Counted from the first letter of the stretch, positions 8,214 through 17,055 are shown. The stretch is DNA of 64,000 nt from Thioglobus_C sp964448305 (GCA_964448305.1 CAYUWB010000003.1:14123-78122); one strand, 5' to 3'. Made by a program: numbers and translations. The notes: generated by a model not told the origin, from the sequence alone.

Positions 8214-8939
8214 ATGAGTATATTTTTAGGCGTTAATATTGATCATATCGCCACCATTAGAGAGGCTAGAGGTACAAACTACCCTTCACCTATAGAGGGA
8301 GCTTTGTTGTGCGAAAAATCGGGTGCCGACAGTATTACGCTACATTTGCGTGAAGACAGACGACACATTCAAGATCGTGACGTTGAAATTTTGCGTGATC
8401 AGCTAACAACCAAGATGAACCTTGAAATGGCAGCTACCGATGAGATGGTCGGCATTGCTGCAAAAATAAAACCTGAGGATTGTTGTTTAGTACCTGAGAA
8501 GCGTGAGGAGCTTACCACTGAGGGCGGACTTGATGTTGCTTCACAAATACCAAGAATGCGTGATGTTTGCACGCAATTGGCTGATTCAAATGTGATTGTA
8601 TCGCTTTTTATTGATGCGCAAAAAGATCAAATTGATGCTGCTAAAGAGTGTGGGGCGCCCGTGATTGAACTGCATACTGGGCATTATGCTGATACTACTG
8701 ATGATGAACAAGAAAAAGAGTTTGAGCGTATTAAAACCATGGCGACTTACGCACATTCCATTGGCCTACAAGTGAATGCAGGACACGGATTAACCCTAGA
8801 AAATACAACAGCAATCGCCCAATTACCTGAAATTGTAGAGCTTAACATTGGCCATTCTATTATTGCCAGAGCAGTATTTATTGGTCTTGAAGCAGCGACC
8901 CGTGAGATGAAAAACCTAATGCTGGAGGCGAGAGCATGA
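8214..8939 (+). CDS. pdxJ: Pyridoxine 5'-phosphate synthase
   Basis: PdxJ condenses 1-deoxyxylulose 5-phosphate with 3-amino-2-oxopropyl phosphate to give pyridoxine 5'-phosphate. The 241-residue TIM-barrel protein shows LGVNIDHIATIREARGTNYP at the start, the HLREDRRHIQDRDV loop with the phosphate-binding residues, and the C-terminal VNAGHGL and LNIGHSIIARA motifs. It overlaps acpS in ATGA. The pair pdxJ-acpS after recO is standard gammaproteobacterial order. Confidence 0.97.
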   Translation: MSIFLGVNIDHIATIREARGTNYPSPIEGALLCEKSGADSITLHLREDRRHIQDRDVEILRDQLTTKMNLEMAATDEMVGIAAKIKPEDCCLVPEKREELTTEGGLDVASQIPRMRDVCTQLADSNVIVSLFIDAQKDQIDAAKECGAPVIELHTGHYADTTDDEQEKEFERIKTMATYAHSIGLQVNAGHGLTLENTTAIAQLPEIVELNIGHSIIARAVFIGLEAATREMKNLMLEARA

Positions 8940-9364
8940 TTTATGGCGTAGGCACAGATATTATTAATATTGAGCGCGTTGCACACATTCTTGAAAAAAA
9001 TAAAGAGGGCTTTGTTAGGCGTGTACTATCAGAACACGAGCAAGCTTTGTTTGCTAATAAAGGTGACAGCGCATCCTATTGCGCTAAGCGTTTTGCTGCA
9101 AAAGAAGCTTTTGCAAAAGCACTAGGTACCGGCATTGGCAAGATTGTCAGCTTTCAAGATTTAACCGTTAGAAACAACGACGAGGGTAAACCTTATTTTA
9201 TTCCAAGTGAAAAATTACGCTTATTTTTGGTTAATAAAAATATTAAGCATGCGCACTTGAGCTTGTCTGATGAGAAATACAACGCTGTGGCTTTCGTGGT
9301 GTTAGAATCAGGTGTTAAAGAACAAAAAGATTCGGTTGAATCTCAATACAATACGACGTTTTAA
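8936..9364 (+). CDS. acpS: Holo-[acyl-carrier-protein] synthase
   Basis: AcpS transfers the phosphopantetheine arm of CoA to apo-ACP. The 142-residue protein has the magnesium-binding start GVGTDIINIERV and the second motif RFAAKEAFAKALGTGIG. It is longer than most AcpS proteins by a charged tail (about the last 18 residues) of no known role. It is the last gene of the rnc operon and ends directly against the stop codon of the convergent gene at 9365. Confidence 0.96.
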   Translation: MIYGVGTDIINIERVAHILEKNKEGFVRRVLSEHEQALFANKGDSASYCAKRFAAKEAFAKALGTGIGKIVSFQDLTVRNNDEGKPYFIPSEKLRLFLVNKNIKHAHLSLSDEKYNAVAFVVLESGVKEQKDSVESQYNTTF

Positions 9365-9679
9365 TTAGTTGATATACTGGCCGTAACCTGCTTTATTCGC
9401 TTCGTGTTTAGTGCCCATACATCCGTACTTTGTGGCAGTCTGGTAGCCAGAAATCGCTAATGGATTCTGCTCAAGAACAGCAATTGGTGTTCTATCCATG
9501 TCGAATCTTTTAAGACCTTTGTTCATTTGTTTAATACCAGCATGGTTTAAACCTGCACAATTTTCATTGTAGTATTTGACCGCACCAACCACGACCAGCA
9601 TCTCATTTGGAGATAGGGCTTGTGCTGATAGCGTTGAACTAAGTAGAGTAATGGCTAATATTTTTTTCATATTGCGCAT
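9365..9679 (-). CDS. Small exported protein of unknown function
   Basis: This is a 104-residue protein with a signal peptide (MKKILAITLLSSTLSAQA); translation may begin at the second methionine, 9670, since neither start has a good ribosome-binding site. The mature part has two cysteines (ENCAGLNHAGI and KYGCMGTKH) that could pair. The segment MLVVVGAVKYYNENCAGL resembles small periplasmic proteins seen in other proteobacteria, but I cannot name a family. It is convergent with acpS with no spacer. Confidence 0.65.
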   Translation of the reverse strand: MRNMKKILAITLLSSTLSAQALSPNEMLVVVGAVKYYNENCAGLNHAGIKQMNKGLKRFDMDRTPIAVLEQNPLAISGYQTATKYGCMGTKHEANKAGYGQYIN

Positions 9680-9727
9680 TATACGCTATTCTATATTAGA
9701 AGTCAATAATATAGATTTGACACAAGG

Positions 9728-10423
9728 TTAATTGTTGTAGTGACATAGGTAATTAACACTGACATCATCTTCTAATTTATAAACCTTGGTAAAAGGGTTG
9801 TAAGTCATTCCAATCATGCTTTTTAAGGTTAGTCCTGAGCTTCTGGCCCATTCGTCCATTTCAGCAGGTTGGATGAATTTATCCCAATCATGAGTGCCTT
9901 GAGGTAATAGTTTGAGTACATATTCTGCACCGACAATAGCAAATAAATAAGATTTTGGATTGCGATTAATCGTAGAAAAGAAAACTTGCCCACCAGGTTT
10001 TACCAATTTAGCACAGGCTTTAATAATAGAGCTTGGATCAGGCACATGTTCTAGCATTTCAAGGCAAGTAACCACGTCAAATTTTCCAGCATGTTTTTCA
10101 GCAAATTCTTCAACAGGGATTTTTTGATAATCTATATCAAAACCGGATTCAAGTAAGTGTAACTTAGCCACCTCTAAACCTGCTTCTGCCATATCAATAC
10201 CAGTGACTTTAGCGCCTTCGTTAGCCATGGATTCACTTAAGATGCCACCACCACAGCCAACATCCAAAATAGTTTTGTCTTTTAAGCCATAGCAATGCTC
10301 TTTAATATAGTTAAGTCTTAATGGATTAATATCGTGCAGAGGTTTAAACTCTGAGTTTTTATCCCACCAGCGTGAAGCCAATGCGGCAAACTTATCAACC
10401 TCGTTAAAATCTACATTGCTCAT
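9728..10423 (-). CDS. ubiG: Ubiquinone biosynthesis O-methyltransferase
   Basis: UbiG performs both O-methylations in ubiquinone biosynthesis. The 231-residue protein has the SAM-binding motif LDVGCGGGILSESMA, the acidic GIDMAEAGLEVAK strand end, and the family stretch ALASRWWDKNSEFKPLHDINPLR at the N-terminus (the segment before the SAM fold). Its start overlaps the stop of the upstream peroxiredoxin gene by 4 nt, so it is coupled to it. A ubiquinone-based respiratory chain is implied. Confidence 0.96.
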   Translation of the reverse strand: MSNVDFNEVDKFAALASRWWDKNSEFKPLHDINPLRLNYIKEHCYGLKDKTILDVGCGGGILSESMANEGAKVTGIDMAEAGLEVAKLHLLESGFDIDYQKIPVEEFAEKHAGKFDVVTCLEMLEHVPDPSSIIKACAKLVKPGGQVFFSTINRNPKSYLFAIVGAEYVLKLLPQGTHDWDKFIQPAEMDEWARSSGLTLKSMIGMTYNPFTKVYKLEDDVSVNYLCHYNN

Positions 10424-10869
10424 AGCGCTTGTACAGCCTCTAACACTTCGTCAACGTGACCACCAACTGCAACTTTATCCCAAGATTTTAAGATATCACC
10501 ATCAGCATTAATAATAAATGTTGAGCGCACAATGCCCATTTTCTCTTCACCATTTCTTGACTTTAGTTGCCAAGCACCGAATGCCTCACAGAGTGCACCA
10601 TCTTCGTCAGCAATTAATTCAAATGGAAATGATTGCTTTTCTTTAAATTTCTCATGACTTGCTATGCTGTCTTTTGAAACACCGTACACAATTGTATTGG
10701 CATTAACGAACGCTTCATAATTATCTCTAAAATCTTGACCTTCAAGCGTACAACCTGAGGTTGCATCTTTAGGATAGAAATACAAAACAATATTGTGCCC
10801 CTCGGTGTCGGGAATACTTACAGTTAAGTTGCTTGTTGCTTTGCAGTTGGTTGGTTGAACTTTATTCAT
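10420..10869 (-). CDS. bcp: Peroxiredoxin of the Bcp/PrxQ type (second copy)
   Basis: This 149-residue peroxiredoxin reduces peroxides through a peroxidatic cysteine in FYPKDATSGCTLEGQDF. The family motif is normally P-G-C-T; here the glycine-preceding proline is a serine. The resolving cysteine found five residues later in E. coli Bcp is missing (Gln), so it would act as a one-cysteine type or use another thiol. It is very similar throughout to the copy at 10904-11353 and clearly arose by tandem duplication. It is coupled to ubiG. Confidence 0.92.
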   Translation of the reverse strand: MNKVQPTNCKATSNLTVSIPDTEGHNIVLYFYPKDATSGCTLEGQDFRDNYEAFVNANTIVYGVSKDSIASHEKFKEKQSFPFELIADEDGALCEAFGAWQLKSRNGEEKMGIVRSTFIINADGDILKSWDKVAVGGHVDEVLEAVQAL

Positions 10870-10903
10870 TTTTAAGGTTTAAATTATTAAAGGGTTTATT
10901 TTA

Positions 10904-11353
10904 TCATAGAGACTGAACCGCTTCCAAGACCTCATTAACATGGTTTTTTACTCTTACTTTATCCCAAGATTTAAGGATATCACCATTAGGGCTAATGATA
11001 AAGGTTGAGCGCACAATACCCATATACTCTCTACCCATGAATTTCTTTAATTGCCATACGCCAAACGCCTCACACAGTTTGCCGTCTTCATCAGAGATTA
11101 GTTCAAATGGAAAGGCTTGTTTGGCTTTAAATTTCTCGTGTTTTTTCATGTCGTCTTTTGATACACCATACACAACCGAGTTTGCGTCAACAAATGCTTG
11201 ATGATTGTCTCTAAAGTCTTGACCTTCTGTAGTGCAGCCTGGGGTTGCGTCTTTTGGGTAAAAATATAGAACGATGTTACGTTCTTGTGTGTCAGGAATG
11301 CTAACGTTTAAATCGCTAGTAGCAGAGCAGGTAATTGGTTGAACTTTGTTCAT
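10904..11353 (-). CDS. bcp: Peroxiredoxin of the Bcp/PrxQ type (first copy)
   Basis: This 149-residue thiol peroxidase keeps the canonical FYPKDATPGCTTEGQDF active site. As in its tandem paralog, the E. coli-type resolving cysteine is absent. It is the promoter-proximal gene of a minus-strand unit bcp-bcp-ubiG; the 34-nt spacer to the second copy has no clear terminator. Its start faces the lepA start on the other strand with only 44 nt between them, so the two promoters overlap. Confidence 0.93.
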   Translation of the reverse strand: MNKVQPITCSATSDLNVSIPDTQERNIVLYFYPKDATPGCTTEGQDFRDNHQAFVDANSVVYGVSKDDMKKHEKFKAKQAFPFELISDEDGKLCEAFGVWQLKKFMGREYMGIVRSTFIISPNGDILKSWDKVRVKNHVNEVLEAVQSL

Positions 11354-11397
11354 TGCTTGTATAATGGTGTGTTTAAAAATTCCATTTTATCATCTAG

Positions 11398-13185
11398 ATG
11401 AAAAATATCCGTAATTTTTCCATTATTGCTCATATTGATCATGGTAAATCAACCATTGCTGATCGATTTATTCAGTTTTGTGGTGGGCTTAGTGATCGTG
11501 AAATGTCATCTCAAGTACTGGATTCAATGGACATTGAAAAAGAGCGTGGTATTACCATTAAGTCACAAAGTGTGACGCTCGATTATAAAGCAGATGACGG
11601 GCAGACTTATCAGTTGAATTTTATTGACACACCGGGGCATGTAGACTTTTCTTATGAGGTGTCTCGTTCACTCTCTGCTTGTGAAGGTGCTTTGTTAATT
11701 GTTGATGCTTCACAAGGTGTTGAAGCGCAAACAGTGGCCAATTGTTATACGGCGATTGACCAAGGATTGGAAGTAGTGCCAATTTTAAATAAGATTGATT
11801 TGCCTGCTGCCGATCCTGATCGTGTTGCAGAAGAAATCGAAGATGTGATTGGTGTTGAGGCAATTGACGCGGTGCAAGCCAGTGCAAAATCTGGTATTGG
11901 CATTAAAGAAGCCTTAGAAGATATTGTTAAGAAAATTCCTGCGCCAGAAGGCACAATTGACGCACCGATTAAAGCATTGATTATTGACTCTTGGTTTGAT
12001 AACTATTTGGGCGTTGTATCACTGATTCGTGTTGTTGATGGTGAGATAAAGGCCAAAACCAAGATAAAAACATTGTCAAACAATGAAGAACACTTAGTGG
12101 ATGAGGTGGGTGTATTTACACCCAAACGTGAAGTCACTGAAAGTTTAAAAGCAGGCGAAGTTGGTTTTTTAATTGCCAATATTAAAGATATTCATGGCGC
12201 GCCAGTTGGTGACACTATTACCAATGCAAAAGGTGGCGTCGATGAACCCTTGGATGGCTTTAAACCGGTACAACCACGAGTTTTTGCAGGCTTGTTTCCA
12301 ATCTCAGGTGAAGACTATGAAAAATTCCGTGATGCTTTAGCCAAGCTTCGTTTAAATGATGCAGCGTTGCAATACGAACCCGAAAATTCAGACGCCCTAG
12401 GCTTTGGTTTCCGTATTGGCTTTTTAGGTTTGTTGCATATGGAGATTATTCAAGAGCGCTTAGAACGCGAATACGACCTAGATTTGATTACTACTGCGCC
12501 TACGGTTGTTTACGAAATCGTTGACACTAAAGGTGAGGTGCATAAAGTTGACAGTCCTTCAAAAATGCCAGCGAACCAATCGATTGCTGAATTTAGAGAG
12601 CCTATTATTACAGCCAATATTTTAGTAACCGACGAATATGTTGGTAATGTGATTAGCTTGTGTGTTGAGAAACGTGGTGTACAGAAGAGTTTAAGCTATA
12701 TGGGTAAGCAGGTTTCAATGACTTATGAACTGCCTTTAAATGAAGTGGTATTGGATTTCTTCGATCGACTCAAATCCGTTTCTCGTGGTTTTGCTTCAAT
12801 GGATTATCAATTTGAGCGTTACCAAGAGTCCGACTTGATTCGATTGGATATTATGATTAATCAAGAGTCAGTCGATGCTTTGGCACTGATTATTCACCGA
12901 GATGATTCAGTGCGAAAAGGCAGAGAAATAGCTGAAAAAATGAAGGATCTTATTCCTCGCCAGATGTTCGATGTGGCTATTCAAGCCTGTATCGGCTCTA
13001 AAATTATTTCTCGTACCAATGTTAAAGCTCTGAGAAAAAATGTAACTGCCAAGTGTTATGGTGGTGATGTTTCGCGTAAGCGTAAATTGCTCGATAAGCA
13101 AAAGAAGGGTAAAGCTCGTATGCGTAGCGTGGGAAGGGTAGATATACCGCAAGAGGCGTTTTTAGCCGTCTTACACATCGATTAA
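11398..13185 (+). CDS. lepA: Elongation factor 4 (LepA)
   Basis: LepA is a translational GTPase related to EF-G, thought to act in initiation or in rescuing stalled ribosomes. The 595-residue protein has G1 AHIDHGKST, G2 ERGITI, G3 DTPGH and G4 NKIDLP, followed by EF-G-like domains and the LepA-specific C-terminal domain with RKRKLLDKQKKGKARMR. Length is normal. It is not followed by lepB, which usually lies between lepA and rnc. Confidence 0.98.
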   Translation: MKNIRNFSIIAHIDHGKSTIADRFIQFCGGLSDREMSSQVLDSMDIEKERGITIKSQSVTLDYKADDGQTYQLNFIDTPGHVDFSYEVSRSLSACEGALLIVDASQGVEAQTVANCYTAIDQGLEVVPILNKIDLPAADPDRVAEEIEDVIGVEAIDAVQASAKSGIGIKEALEDIVKKIPAPEGTIDAPIKALIIDSWFDNYLGVVSLIRVVDGEIKAKTKIKTLSNNEEHLVDEVGVFTPKREVTESLKAGEVGFLIANIKDIHGAPVGDTITNAKGGVDEPLDGFKPVQPRVFAGLFPISGEDYEKFRDALAKLRLNDAALQYEPENSDALGFGFRIGFLGLLHMEIIQERLEREYDLDLITTAPTVVYEIVDTKGEVHKVDSPSKMPANQSIAEFREPIITANILVTDEYVGNVISLCVEKRGVQKSLSYMGKQVSMTYELPLNEVVLDFFDRLKSVSRGFASMDYQFERYQESDLIRLDIMINQESVDALALIIHRDDSVRKGREIAEKMKDLIPRQMFDVAIQACIGSKIISRTNVKALRKNVTAKCYGGDVSRKRKLLDKQKKGKARMRSVGRVDIPQEAFLAVLHID

Positions 13186-13197
13186 TAAGCGTATTTG

Positions 13198-13293
13198 TTT
13201 GTCCATATCTGCGTTATAAAGAAAGCCTCAAAAAGTCGTTTATTGTTTATAAACTCCTTTTTATTATTTTCTTAAAGCCTTGATCTGAACAAA
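13198..13293. repeat. MITE-like element with imperfect terminal inverted repeats
   Basis: The spacer after lepA has matching ends: TTTGTCCATATC at 13198-13209 and GATCTGAACAAA at 13282-13293, which agree at 10 of 12 positions when one is reverse-complemented; weaker similarity continues inward for another 15 or so bases. The centre holds the palindrome GTTTATAAAC. It contains no coding frame. The layout is that of a small non-autonomous mobile element or a dispersed intergenic repeat. Confidence 0.45.
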
Positions 13294-13310
13294 AACTATC
13301 ACTTATTAGT

Positions 13311-14096
13311 TTAAGAAAGTAGTCGTTCTAAAACAAATTTAGAACCAAAATAAGCCAACACCAAAATAGCAAAGCCGACTTGTGTGGCGGTAATAGCCTG
13401 TTTACCACGCCAGCCAAATAATCTTCTGCCAAAGATTAATGTAGCGAAAATTACCCAAGCGATTAATGAGAGTACTGTTTTGTGAATTAAGTGCTGAGCA
13501 AAGAAATCATCAATAAAGATAAAGCCAGTAGCCAATGACAAGGTTAATAAATAAAAACCAATTCTTAAACTTTGAAACAACAACCTTTCCATGGTTTGCA
13601 AAGGTGGAAGTTTGTTGATAAAGCCATTGATTTTACGTGCATGCAGATGTTGTTCTTGAATTTTTAATAGTACTGATTGACACACAGCGAGCGCGAGTAG
13701 GGCATAAGCAGTAATTGATAAAAATACATGTGAAGCCAAGCTCATGGGAATGACTTTACCAGCGGTATCAGGAAAAGCAATACTAAAAACTAAAGTAATA
13801 GCTGCTAGTGGATAGACCAAAATCCCCAATGCATGAACCGGTTTAGAAATAGAAGATAAGAACAATAAAATGGCAATTAACCAAGCCACGAATGAGGCAC
13901 TATTAGCCAATCCAAACACAATGCCTTCCACCACCCAAAAATCTGTAAAGTTGAGTGCTTGCACAATAATGGCAAAACTGATTAACAGTGAGGTGGTTTG
14001 TTGATGTTTGTGCTCAATTTCATCTTTAGTGAAATAACGCGCTAATAACAGTGCTGCAGCGAGATAAGCGACAATAGCGAGAGAAGATAAAAGCAT
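13311..14096 (-). CDS. ypjD: YpjD/CcsA-like inner membrane protein
   Basis: This 261-residue polytopic membrane protein has about eight hydrophobic segments and belongs to the cytochrome c assembly (CcmF/CcsA-like) superfamily. It lacks the WWD haem-handling loop of true CcsA. In gammaproteobacteria this gene (ypjD) lies beside ffh, divergently, exactly as here. Work on the E. coli relative links it to magnesium/cobalt export (CorE-type); its role in this organism is inferred only from homology. Confidence 0.85.
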   Translation of the reverse strand: MLLSSLAIVAYLAAALLLARYFTKDEIEHKHQQTTSLLISFAIIVQALNFTDFWVVEGIVFGLANSASFVAWLIAILLFLSSISKPVHALGILVYPLAAITLVFSIAFPDTAGKVIPMSLASHVFLSITAYALLALAVCQSVLLKIQEQHLHARKINGFINKLPPLQTMERLLFQSLRIGFYLLTLSLATGFIFIDDFFAQHLIHKTVLSLIAWVIFATLIFGRRLFGWRGKQAITATQVGFAILVLAYFGSKFVLERLLS

Positions 14097-14212
14097 CAGT
14101 AACTTTTGAAATTAAATAAAGACTATATCATACGATACTTTGGCTATATTATTTAAAGGAATCTGTGATAAATAAGTATAATTTCTGATAAAGATAAATT
14201 TCCTCTGGTGAA

Positions 14213-14316
14213 GAAAATTTTTAAAAACATAGTTATTCATATGTTGAAATAATTTTCAAAATCAGTGGGAATTTAACAAAATCCCTTGGGCGTAAGTTTG
14301 TGTTTCAAACTTACGC
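14213..14316 (+). promoter_or_regulatory. Three-hairpin leader upstream of ffh
   Basis: Three potential stem-loops follow each other before ffh. The first pairs GAAAATT (from about 14213) with AATTTTC (to about 14256) and AACATA with TATGTT around a loop; the second is GGGAATTT/AAAATCCC with one mismatch (14267-14285); the third is a perfect 11-bp stem at 14290-14300 and 14306-14316 with a 5-nt loop. None has a T-tract, so they look like a structured 5' leader rather than terminators. Confidence 0.45.
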
Positions 14317-14350
14317 AGAATTGATACTTATTTATTACAGAATCCTTCTT

Positions 14351-15775
14351 ATGTTTGATAATTTAACCGATCGCCTTTCCAATAGTTTTAAAGCCCTACA
14401 AGGTAAAAATAAACTCTCTGAAGCTAATATAAAAGAAGCTATTCGTGAAGTGCGTCGAGCACTACTAGAGGCAGATGTTGCACTAGAAGTCATTAAAGCT
14501 TTTTTAGATCGTGTACAAGAAAAAGCCATTGGTCTTAAAGTAAGCGAAGGATTAAACCCTTCTCAGGCCTTTATTAAGCTGGTTGAAACTGAGTTAACCG
14601 ATATTATTGGCGGTGAAAACGAATCACTTGATTTAAAAACACAACCACCAGCTGTGGTGATGGTGGCAGGTCTTCAAGGTGCTGGTAAAACGACTTCTAT
14701 TGCCAAATTAGCGCGTTATTTAAAAGAGCGTGAAAGTAAGAAAGTGTTGGTGGTGAGCGCAGACGTCTATCGTCCAGCAGCGATTGATCAGTTAGAAGTA
14801 TTGGCTAAACAGGTTGGGGTCGACTTTTATCCTTCCACAATTAATGACAAGCCAGAAAAAATAGTTTCCAGTGCTAAAAAGCACGCTCAAAAGCAATTCT
14901 TTGATGTTTTATTGGTGGATACCGCTGGTCGCTTGCATGTAGATGAAGAGATGATGGGCGAGATCAAAGCCCTGCAAAAGAAAGTTAATCCAATTGAAAC
15001 TTTGTTTGTGGTTGATTCAATGACGGGTCAAGACGCCGCGCATACGGCCAAAGCTTTTGCTGATGCCTTGCCATTAACCGGTGTTATCTTAACCAAAACC
15101 GATGGTGATGCCAGAGGCGGTGCAGCGCTGTCTGTTCGCCATATTACTGGCAAGCCAATTAAGTTTTTAGGTGTTGGTGAAAAAATTGATGCACTCGAGC
15201 CATTCCATCCTGACCGTGTGGTTTCTCGCCTATTGGGTATGGGTGATGTATTATCTTTGGTGGAAGAAATCTCTCGCAAGGTTGACCATAAAAAAGCAGA
15301 AAAATCTGCCAAGAAAATGGCCAAAGGTCAGTTTGATTTAGAAGACATGCGTGATCAACTCCTACAGATGGAGAAAATGGGTGGCATGGAGGCTTTGATG
15401 GACAAACTACCTGGTATGGGGCAAATTCCAGACAGTGTTAAAAATCAAGTAATGGGTGGCACACAAACCACACAAATGGTGGCTATTATCAACTCAATGA
15501 CACCTAAGGAGCGCTCTCACATCAAGCTTATCAAAGGCTCGCGTAAAAATCGTATTGCCAGAGGTTCTGGTACCAGTCCTCAGGCAGTCAATAAGTTGCT
15601 CAAGCAATTCGAGAAAATGCAAAAACAAATGAAGAAAATGGGCGGCGGTAAGATGAAAAAAATGATGGCCCAAATGAGCAAGATGCAAGAGGGCGGTCAA
15701 GCGCCATCGGGTATGCCCGATTTGTCTAAGATGAAATTACCTGGTATGGGTGGTGGCAACAAGTTCCCTTTTTAA
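14351..15775 (+). CDS. ffh: Signal recognition particle protein Ffh
   Basis: Ffh binds 4.5S RNA and signal sequences of nascent membrane proteins and delivers ribosomes to FtsY. The protein has the N domain, G domain (GLQGAGKTT, DTAGR, TKTDGDARGG) and a methionine-rich M domain with SKMKLPGMGGG near the end. The frame is open from 14300, but the ATG at 14351 is chosen because MFDNLTDRLSNSFKALQG is the conserved Ffh start and the upstream frame runs through the 11-bp hairpin. The product is 474 residues. No 4.5S RNA gene was found in the window. Confidence 0.97.
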   Translation: MFDNLTDRLSNSFKALQGKNKLSEANIKEAIREVRRALLEADVALEVIKAFLDRVQEKAIGLKVSEGLNPSQAFIKLVETELTDIIGGENESLDLKTQPPAVVMVAGLQGAGKTTSIAKLARYLKERESKKVLVVSADVYRPAAIDQLEVLAKQVGVDFYPSTINDKPEKIVSSAKKHAQKQFFDVLLVDTAGRLHVDEEMMGEIKALQKKVNPIETLFVVDSMTGQDAAHTAKAFADALPLTGVILTKTDGDARGGAALSVRHITGKPIKFLGVGEKIDALEPFHPDRVVSRLLGMGDVLSLVEEISRKVDHKKAEKSAKKMAKGQFDLEDMRDQLLQMEKMGGMEALMDKLPGMGQIPDSVKNQVMGGTQTTQMVAIINSMTPKERSHIKLIKGSRKNRIARGSGTSPQAVNKLLKQFEKMQKQMKKMGGGKMKKMMAQMSKMQEGGQAPSGMPDLSKMKLPGMGGGNKFPF

Positions 15776-15835
15776 TTTTTTAGTGGTTTTCTAAACCCTT
15801 TCCAAAAAAAATCAAAGATTTTTTGTCTTAGGCTA

Positions 15836-15868
15836 GGATATTTTTTCTAGCGAATAGAAAAGGTATCC
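15836..15868 (+). other. Stem-loop A downstream of ffh
   Basis: A 14-bp stem (15836-15849 with 15855-15868, two G-T pairs) closes the loop GCGAA. The stem top plus loop, TAGCGAA, is complementary to TTCGCTA at the start of stem-loop B. A smaller AT-rich stem, AAAATC/GATTTT, lies just upstream and may be the ffh terminator. Confidence 0.5.
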
Positions 15869-15879
15869 AAAAAGAGTTC

Positions 15880-15916
15880 GCTAAAGTATTATAGGCAAGG
15901 CCTATAATACTTTAGC
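15880..15916. repeat. Perfect 17-bp inverted repeat (stem-loop B)
   Basis: Bases 15880-15896 (GCTAAAGTATTATAGGC) are the exact reverse complement of 15900-15916, with a 3-nt spacer AAG. Either strand would form a very stable hairpin, but no T-tract follows on either side. It sits in the 266-nt spacer between ffh and the convergent agt gene. Confidence 0.7.
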
Positions 15917-16041
15917 TCAAACATGCAAAGTTTGTAGCGTGTGAATTCGATAAGAATGCTTGGATTTTCTTTTTTAAATGACTCAGTTAAAAACCAAGTG
16001 AATTAACCAATTTAGTTTTCTGAACTGTGGATTTACAATTT

Positions 16042-17055
16042 TTAAATAGGCAAAAGAATATCCATAAATTGCCTATAACAAGTTTCCCACGTCCACTTCA
16101 AACTTGACCCTCTCACTAATTTACGATCAATATCGAGGCACATTAAAGTTGCCAGTTTAAGATCGTTTGATAGATAACCATTTACATTATTTTCAACCAC
16201 ATCAATTGGACCTGTTACCGGAAAAGCAGCTATAGGCGTTCCACAAGCCATCGACTCTAACATTACTACACCAAAAGTATCAGTCTTAGAAGGAAACACA
16301 AATACATCGGCCATTTGGTAATAACTAGCCAATTCTTTGCCCTTTTTAACCCCAACAAATTCAACATGAGGAAATGTTTGCTTATATTTTTGTAAAAATG
16401 GGCCGTCACCAACGCAAATTTTTCGAACCTTTCTACCAATATCAAGATTAAAAAATTCTTCTAAATTTTTTTCGGCACTAACTCGACCAACGTATAGCAA
16501 AATTGGCAAAGTTCCAATTTTATTAACACGTTTACCTGTGAAAATTTCTCGGTCAACGCCACGCGTCCATGTGTGAATTTGTTGCTTAAAGCCTTTGTTG
16601 ATAAGCTCTTGTTTCATAGATGGTGTAGTTGTTAAAATATTTGTGGAATCTCTATACAAATGTCGCATCATCTTCCATCCAAATTTAACTGAAAATAATG
16701 GAAATTTTGCATGAATAAATTCTGGAAATTTTGTGTGGCAAGAAGTAGAAAAGGGCAAATTCAATGATCGACAGGCACGAGCAAATGTAGAACCCAAAAC
16801 TCCTTCTGCTGTGGCAATATGAACATGGTCCCAACTAATAGTTGTAAGCAACTTCTTCGCTCTAGCCGACGTCACAAGACCGATGCGTATCTCATTGTAA
16901 AATGGCATTGGAAAATTTATACGACAACGTAAAGGATGAAATACATACACCTTATGTCCATTTTTTTTAACATGGAAGGTTAGGTTGGTTAATGTTGTTA
17001 CAACGCCATTAACTTGCGGCAACCAAGCGTCACTAATCAGTAGTATTTTTTTCAT
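16042..17055 (-). CDS. agt: Glycosyltransferase, GT4 family (Agt-type, glycolipid synthesis)
   Basis: This GT-B glycosyltransferase (337 residues from the preferred ATG at 17055, MKKILLISDAWLPQVNG) shows the GT4 nucleotide-sugar site YVGRVSAEKNLEEF and the EX7E-type region TFGVVMLESMACGTP. It overlaps plcP by 23 nt. In marine bacteria the pair plcP-agt makes glycolipids: PlcP removes the phospholipid head group and Agt glycosylates the diacylglycerol during phosphate starvation. The genome context here fits that use exactly; the sugar and product cannot be told from sequence. Confidence 0.8.
   Translation of the reverse strand: MKKILLISDAWLPQVNGVVTTLTNLTFHVKKNGHKVYVFHPLRCRINFPMPFYNEIRIGLVTSARAKKLLTTISWDHVHIATAEGVLGSTFARACRSLNLPFSTSCHTKFPEFIHAKFPLFSVKFGWKMMRHLYRDSTNILTTTPSMKQELINKGFKQQIHTWTRGVDREIFTGKRVNKIGTLPILLYVGRVSAEKNLEEFFNLDIGRKVRKICVGDGPFLQKYKQTFPHVEFVGVKKGKELASYYQMADVFVFPSKTDTFGVVMLESMACGTPIAAFPVTGPIDVVENNVNGYLSNDLKLATLMCLDIDRKLVRGSSLKWTWETCYRQFMDILLPI

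Noticed and set aside
14290..14316. 11-bp hairpin before ffh as a terminator of an upstream gene
   Set aside because: The upstream gene ypjD is on the other strand and reads away, and no T-tract follows the stem.
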